Source: Chromatiales bacterium
GTDB lineage: Bacteria > Pseudomonadota > Gammaproteobacteria > Steroidobacterales > GCA-2729495
Reading direction: 5' to 3'
DNA length: 64,000 nt
Assembly: GCA_016789845.1 (NCBI GenBank)
Contig: JAEUQA010000055.1
Coordinates: 30,824-94,823 of the forward strand
This document shows, piece after piece, positions 60,761-64,000 of the stretch (position 1 is its first letter; every line of letters begins with the position of its first letter). Both the position numbers and the translations under genes were made by a program. The notes under the pieces are model-generated. The model was given only the letters and a program-made list of their open reading frames with translations, was not told the DNA's origin and did not search any database.

Positions 60761-60777
60761 GGCCCGAGCTTCGGGCC
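60761..60777. terminator. Hairpin between the convergent purU and DAHP synthase genes
   Basis: GGCCCGA-GCT-TCGGGCC forms a 7-bp GC stem six bases after the purU stop and 16 before the stop of the convergent gene. It is symmetric, so it could act on both strands. No T-run on either side. Confidence 0.4.
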
Positions 60778-60792
60778 GGACAGCCAGTTCAC

Positions 60793-61878
60793 TCAGGCCG
60801 ACTTCCCCGCCTGCACCACCGGCTTCAGCAGCACGGCCAGCTCGCGCAGGGACCGCTCGGTGGTGGCCCAGTCGATGCAGCCATCGGTGACCGACACGCC
60901 GTAGCGGAGCTTCGACCGGTCGGCCGGGATCTCCTGGTTACCGGCCTCCAGGTTGCTCTCGAGCATCAACCCGATGATCGACCGGTTGCCGTTCACCACC
61001 TGCTCGATGCAATCCCGGGCGACCAGCGGCTGGAGCGATGGGTCCTTGTTGCTGTTTCCGTGGCTGCAGTCGACCACGATGCGTTCCGGCAGGCCAGCCT
61101 TGCGGAGCTGCTGCTCGCACAGTGCGATGCTCACCGAATCGTAGTTGGGACGCCCCGCGCCACCACGAAGCACCACGTGGCCGTAGGCGTTGCCGCGCGT
61201 CTGCATGACGGCCGTCCGGCCGTCCTCATTGATCCCCAGGAAATGATGGGGCTGGCGCGCGGACTTCAAGGCGTTGATCGCCACCGTCAGCGAGCCGTCG
61301 GTGCCGTTCTTGAAGCCCACGGGCGCGGAGAGGCCGCTGGCCATCTCGCGATGGGTCTGGGACTCCGTGGTGCGGGCGCCGATGGCGTACCAGGCGATGA
61401 GGTCGCCCAGGTACTGGGGCATGATCGGGTCCAGCGCCTCGGTGGCCGTCGGCAGGCCGAGCCGGGTGAGGTCGAGGAGCAGGCTGCGGGCCACGCCGAT
61501 GCCCTTCTCGATGTGGAAGGAGTCGTCCATGTCCGGGTCGTTGATCAGGCCCTTCCAGCCGACGGTCGTTCGCGGCTTCTCGAAGTAGACGCGCATGACC
61601 AGGAATAGGGTGTCGCTGACGGCGTCGGCCAATGCCTTGAGGCGCTTCGCGTAGTCCATGGCCGCGACGGGGTCGTGGATCGAGCAGGGTCCGACGACCA
61701 CGAACAGGCGGGGATCCCGGGCATCGATGATGTTCTGCAGGGTACGGCGGCTCTTCAGGACGAAGCCCTCCAGCGCCGGACTCAGGGGGCAATCGGCCTT
61801 GACCTGCCCGGGCGGCGGCAGGATGGTGCGGGCCGTGACATTGACGTTGTAGACCGGGCTTTCGGCGGGCTTTTCCAT
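60793..61878 (-). CDS. 3-deoxy-7-phosphoheptulonate (DAHP) synthase, type I
   Basis: 361 residues from the ATG at 61878 (MEKPAESPVYNV); an earlier ATG at 61917 adds 13 residues without support. AroG/AroF/AroH motifs: VVGPCSIHDPVAAMDYA, MRVYFEKPRTTVGWKGL, GFKNGTDGSL, VDCSHGNSNKD. It joins PEP and erythrose 4-phosphate as the first shikimate step. Which aromatic acid inhibits it cannot be judged here. Divergent from the beta-propeller gene. Confidence 0.94.
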   Translation of the reverse strand: MEKPAESPVYNVNVTARTILPPPGQVKADCPLSPALEGFVLKSRRTLQNIIDARDPRLFVVVGPCSIHDPVAAMDYAKRLKALADAVSDTLFLVMRVYFEKPRTTVGWKGLINDPDMDDSFHIEKGIGVARSLLLDLTRLGLPTATEALDPIMPQYLGDLIAWYAIGARTTESQTHREMASGLSAPVGFKNGTDGSLTVAINALKSARQPHHFLGINEDGRTAVMQTRGNAYGHVVLRGGAGRPNYDSVSIALCEQQLRKAGLPERIVVDCSHGNSNKDPSLQPLVARDCIEQVVNGNRSIIGLMLESNLEAGNQEIPADRSKLRYGVSVTDGCIDWATTERSLRELAVLLKPVVQAGKSA

Positions 61879-61973
61879 GGGTACAGGATAGTGGCCCGGC
61901 CACTGACCGGGCAACATGTCCGTGGCCGCCCTGTAGAATGGCGCCAGAAAAATCCAGGCCCGGAGGCCTTTCC

Positions 61974-62924
61974 ATGACCAACGTATCGACCATGCAGCCC
62001 TTCGCCAGGGGCGACATCTTTGCCGGCGCCACGGTACTGAACCGGCCGGAGGACGACCATGCGGGCGACGGCCGGATCATCCAGTACGACAGCAACCTCA
62101 GGGAAAAGGGCGTCCTCTGGACCGAGGGCACCACCCACCTCATCGGCGGCCTCGCGTTCGCGCCAGATGGCACGCTATGGGCGTTCGACAGCAACAGCTT
62201 CCAGGTCCTCAGGGTCAGCCCCCAGGGCAAACAGCTGCCGAAGATCAAGTTCGCGGATCGCGCCTTCTCCAACATCAATTTCGCGAAGGACGGGACCATC
62301 TACCTGGGCGAGCACCTGGTCGGCAACACGGTGCGCACCCGGCCCGGCACCTCCCTGGGCACCACCCTGCCGAAGCTGCCGGGCACCGACCGCTTCGGCG
62401 ATGGTCGCCTCTACCAGTTCACCCAGGACGGCAAGCTGCTGAAGGAATTCCCCACGCCCGTCCACGGAGGCATGCCGGGCTTCCTGGGCCTGACCGGCGC
62501 CGCGCTGCGTGCCGACGGCAAGTCGATCCTGTACCTCTCGGAGCTCAGCGACAGCATCCGCGTCTGGGACCTGGTGAACAACCAGGCCCTGCCGAACCTG
62601 GTCACCTACGCGCCGGACAGCGGCAACATGGCCATGACGGTCATGTACACCCGGGATGGCAAGCTGCTGCACATCCGCGCCAACTTCAAGGCGGGCTTCT
62701 TCCTGGAGCACCTGGACGAGAACGGCAAGGTGCTGCGCGAGTACCCCCTGCCGGGCCCGGGCTGGGCCGCCATGGGCCAGTCCATCGAGCCGGACACGAT
62801 CCTGCTCGGCAACTTCTTCACGGGCACGGTCGCGAAGTTCAGCCTGGCCACCGGCGAGATCGTCGCGAAGGCGGAAACCGGCGTGCAGCGCTCACTCGCC
62901 GGCCTCGCGCAATACCCCGGCTAG
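61974..62924 (+). CDS. SMP-30/gluconolactonase-like beta-propeller protein
   Basis: 316 residues from the ATG at 61974 (MTNVSTMQPF), with GGAGG eight bases upstream; the 61938 start is poorer. It shows repeated propeller blades (LIGGLAFAPDGTLWAFD, NINFAKDGTIYLGEH, GAALRADGKSILYLSE, AMTVMYTRDGKLLHI). No signal peptide. It could be a lactonase or a non-enzymatic propeller; no neighbour indicates a substrate. Its TAG stop lies in the start of a REP-like region. Confidence 0.78.
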   Translation: MTNVSTMQPFARGDIFAGATVLNRPEDDHAGDGRIIQYDSNLREKGVLWTEGTTHLIGGLAFAPDGTLWAFDSNSFQVLRVSPQGKQLPKIKFADRAFSNINFAKDGTIYLGEHLVGNTVRTRPGTSLGTTLPKLPGTDRFGDGRLYQFTQDGKLLKEFPTPVHGGMPGFLGLTGAALRADGKSILYLSELSDSIRVWDLVNNQALPNLVTYAPDSGNMAMTVMYTRDGKLLHIRANFKAGFFLEHLDENGKVLREYPLPGPGWAAMGQSIEPDTILLGNFFTGTVAKFSLATGEIVAKAETGVQRSLAGLAQYPG

Positions 62925-62936
62925 GAGCGCCTGGCG

Positions 62937-63034
62937 GGAGCGGCTTCAGCCGCGACCGGAATACCCCGCCGGCGAGAATCGAGTCCCCGAGTCTCTCGCC
63001 GGCGGGGTATTCCGGTCGCGGCTGAAGCCGCTCC
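62937..63034. repeat. Long REP-type inverted repeat, 41-bp perfect arms
   Basis: Arms 62937-62977 and 62994-63034 are perfectly complementary, with a 16-base loop. Each arm combines GGAGCGGCTTCAGCCGCGACC with GGAATACCCCGCCGGCGAG. The right end forms the TAG stop of the convergent SDR gene (63034-63036). It shares its outer part, but not its inner part, with 43136-43265. Confidence 0.8.
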
Positions 63035-63894
63035 TACCAGGGCAGGACTGTGCCGTCGAAGGTCCAGTAGGTGCCCGTGTTCTCCATGGACAGCTGGTCC
63101 GTGATCCGGATCAGGTCGCTGCCGGCGGTGTTCACGGGCCGCAGCATCTTCTTCGGCAGCATCGCCATCATGTCCGTGTCCACGGGACCCGGATCGATCA
63201 GCGCCACGGCGATGCTCTTGCTCTTGAGCTGGTTCGCCAGGTTCTTCATCACCATGTTCAGCGCCGCCTTGCTGGAGCGGTAGATATAGAGCGTGCCGGT
63301 CTTCGTGGTGCCGATGGAGCCCTGGCTGCTGGAGACGTTGCTGATCTTCTTCTGGTAGCCGGCGACGAGGTTCGGCAGGAAGGCCTCGGCCATCTTGAGG
63401 GGCCCCACGACGTTCGTGCGGTAGACGTCGTCGAAGAGCTCCCACTTCATGTTCTTGGCGAACTGCTGGTTCTCGCCACCACCCGTGATGCCGGCGTTGT
63501 TGAAGAGGATATCGACCGGCTTGCCCTCGTACTTCTTCGCCAGCGCGTCGATGGCGTCCAGGTCCATGACATCGAGCGCCTCGACCACCACCCTGCCGCC
63601 GCTGGCAGCAGCCAGCGCGTTCAGCTCCTTCGCCTCGGCCGGCTTGCGGGCCGTGCCGATGACCTTCCAGCCCCGGGCCGCGTACTGGCGGGCGAGCTCG
63701 AGGCCGATGCCGCGGTTGGCACCGGTCACGAGCACGGTGGGTACGTAGCCCTCTGGCATCGGGGTGGCGGCCGGCGCGGGCGCCGGGGCGGGCGCCGCGG
63801 AATCGTGGCCGCCGGCCTGCGCCGTGCCGAGCCAGCCGGAAGCCAGGGTCAGTGCGGAGAGCAGCGCGATGGCGCGGCGGCGGGTGGTGGTCAT
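63034..63894 (-). CDS. Exported SDR-family oxidoreductase
   Basis: 286 residues from the ATG at 63894 (MTTTRRRAIALL), with GAGG eight bases upstream; a GTG at 63912 adds six residues. The N-terminus TTRRRAIALLSALTLASG ends in TAQA and looks like a Tat- or Sec-type signal, followed by an Ala/Pro linker. The SDR core follows: VLVTGANRGIGLELA, NNAGITGG, NVSSSQGS, YIYRSSKAALN (Tyr/Lys), PGPVDTDMM. Substrate unknown. An SDR outside the cytoplasm is odd because NAD(P) is not available there unless the protein is exported folded with cofactor. Confidence 0.85.
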   Translation of the reverse strand: MTTTRRRAIALLSALTLASGWLGTAQAGGHDSAAPAPAPAPAATPMPEGYVPTVLVTGANRGIGLELARQYAARGWKVIGTARKPAEAKELNALAAASGGRVVVEALDVMDLDAIDALAKKYEGKPVDILFNNAGITGGGENQQFAKNMKWELFDDVYRTNVVGPLKMAEAFLPNLVAGYQKKISNVSSSQGSIGTTKTGTLYIYRSSKAALNMVMKNLANQLKSKSIAVALIDPGPVDTDMMAMLPKKMLRPVNTAGSDLIRITDQLSMENTGTYWTFDGTVLPW

Positions 63895-63912
63895 GCCATG
63901 TTCCTCATTCAC

Positions 63913-64000
63913 AGTTCGTGGAAATCGCAGCGAAAACAGTGCAGGAGCGCCGAGCGGCGGGGGGGGGGGGCCGGCGGCCCAGGGGGCCCCGCGCGGCCGC
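63913..64000. other. Window end with poly-G and GC-only tail
   Basis: Bases 63957-63970 are an uninterrupted or nearly uninterrupted G-run, followed by 30 bases made only of G and C apart from one A. This looks like low-quality sequence at a contig end. Nothing can be called in it. Confidence 0.5.

Noticed and set aside
63957..64000. G-quadruplex or telomere-like end
   Set aside because: A homopolymer and GC-only tail at the exact window end is better explained by poor sequence quality.

Overview
The window is about 64 kb of very GC-rich, densely coded bacterial DNA. Gene content (TypA, FadD, PurU, a type V autotransporter, CrtYIB) and recurrent extragenic palindromes built on GTAGGAGCGGCTTCAGCCGCGA point to a gammaproteobacterium, probably near Xanthomonadales, Nevskiales or Steroidobacterales. 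That placement is an inference from gene content and repeat style, not a phylogeny. I see no rRNA, tRNA, CRISPR array, insertion sequence or prophage. No gene-free stretch exceeds 300 bases.

Layout. Bases 1-11012 (minus strand) hold a tightly packed nine-gene cluster: three lipoproteins, a degenerate Ser/Thr kinase with TPR and PEGA-like parts, an FHA/PEGA/SUMF1-like membrane protein, a small membrane protein, an ExbB/MotA-like channel protein, an actin/Hsp70-like protein with an FHA domain, and a VWA protein with an ExbD-like anchor that runs off the window. Together they look like a proton-driven stator wired to FHA signalling, and I do not recognise them as a described system. MaoC, enoyl-CoA hydratase and TauD-like genes follow. 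A 13.6 kb gene (13487-27067) encodes a 4526-residue autotransporter built from alanine-rich repeats that each carry an RTX-like Asp/Gly turn.

Bases 27258-41917 form an isoprenoid region. A FadD-type ligase is followed by a plus-strand operon that starts with a single-polypeptide fusion of class II HMG-CoA reductase and mevalonate kinase. It continues with type 1 IPP isomerase, an SDR, an ABC exporter pair, PPK2 and ThpR. A minus-strand operon converges on it and encodes a sorbosone-dehydrogenase-like protein, a thioredoxin-fold protein without CxxC, CrtY, CrtI, CrtB and a small membrane protein. The mevalonate route would supply IPP/DMAPP and CrtB-CrtI-CrtY would take GGPP to beta-carotene. 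GGPP synthase and the other mevalonate enzymes are not in the window.

Bases 42040-50126 hold housekeeping and accessory genes: Hsp20, a PLP-dependent trans-sulfuration enzyme, an acyl-CoA dehydrogenase, TypA, an NlpC/P60 lipoprotein, a VapBC/FitAB-type toxin-antitoxin pair and a MAPEG protein. Bases 50130-58329 are a compact fatty-acid degradation operon (thiolase, FadB-like, acyl-CoA dehydrogenase, CaiB/BaiF CoA transferase or racemase, alpha/beta hydrolase, acyl-CoA ligase). The right end carries a glutamine synthetase-family gene, purU, DAHP synthase, a beta-propeller protein and an exported SDR. The last 40 bases look like a poor-quality contig end.

REP-like palindromes sit exactly at gene ends, and six genes take their TAG stop from such an element.
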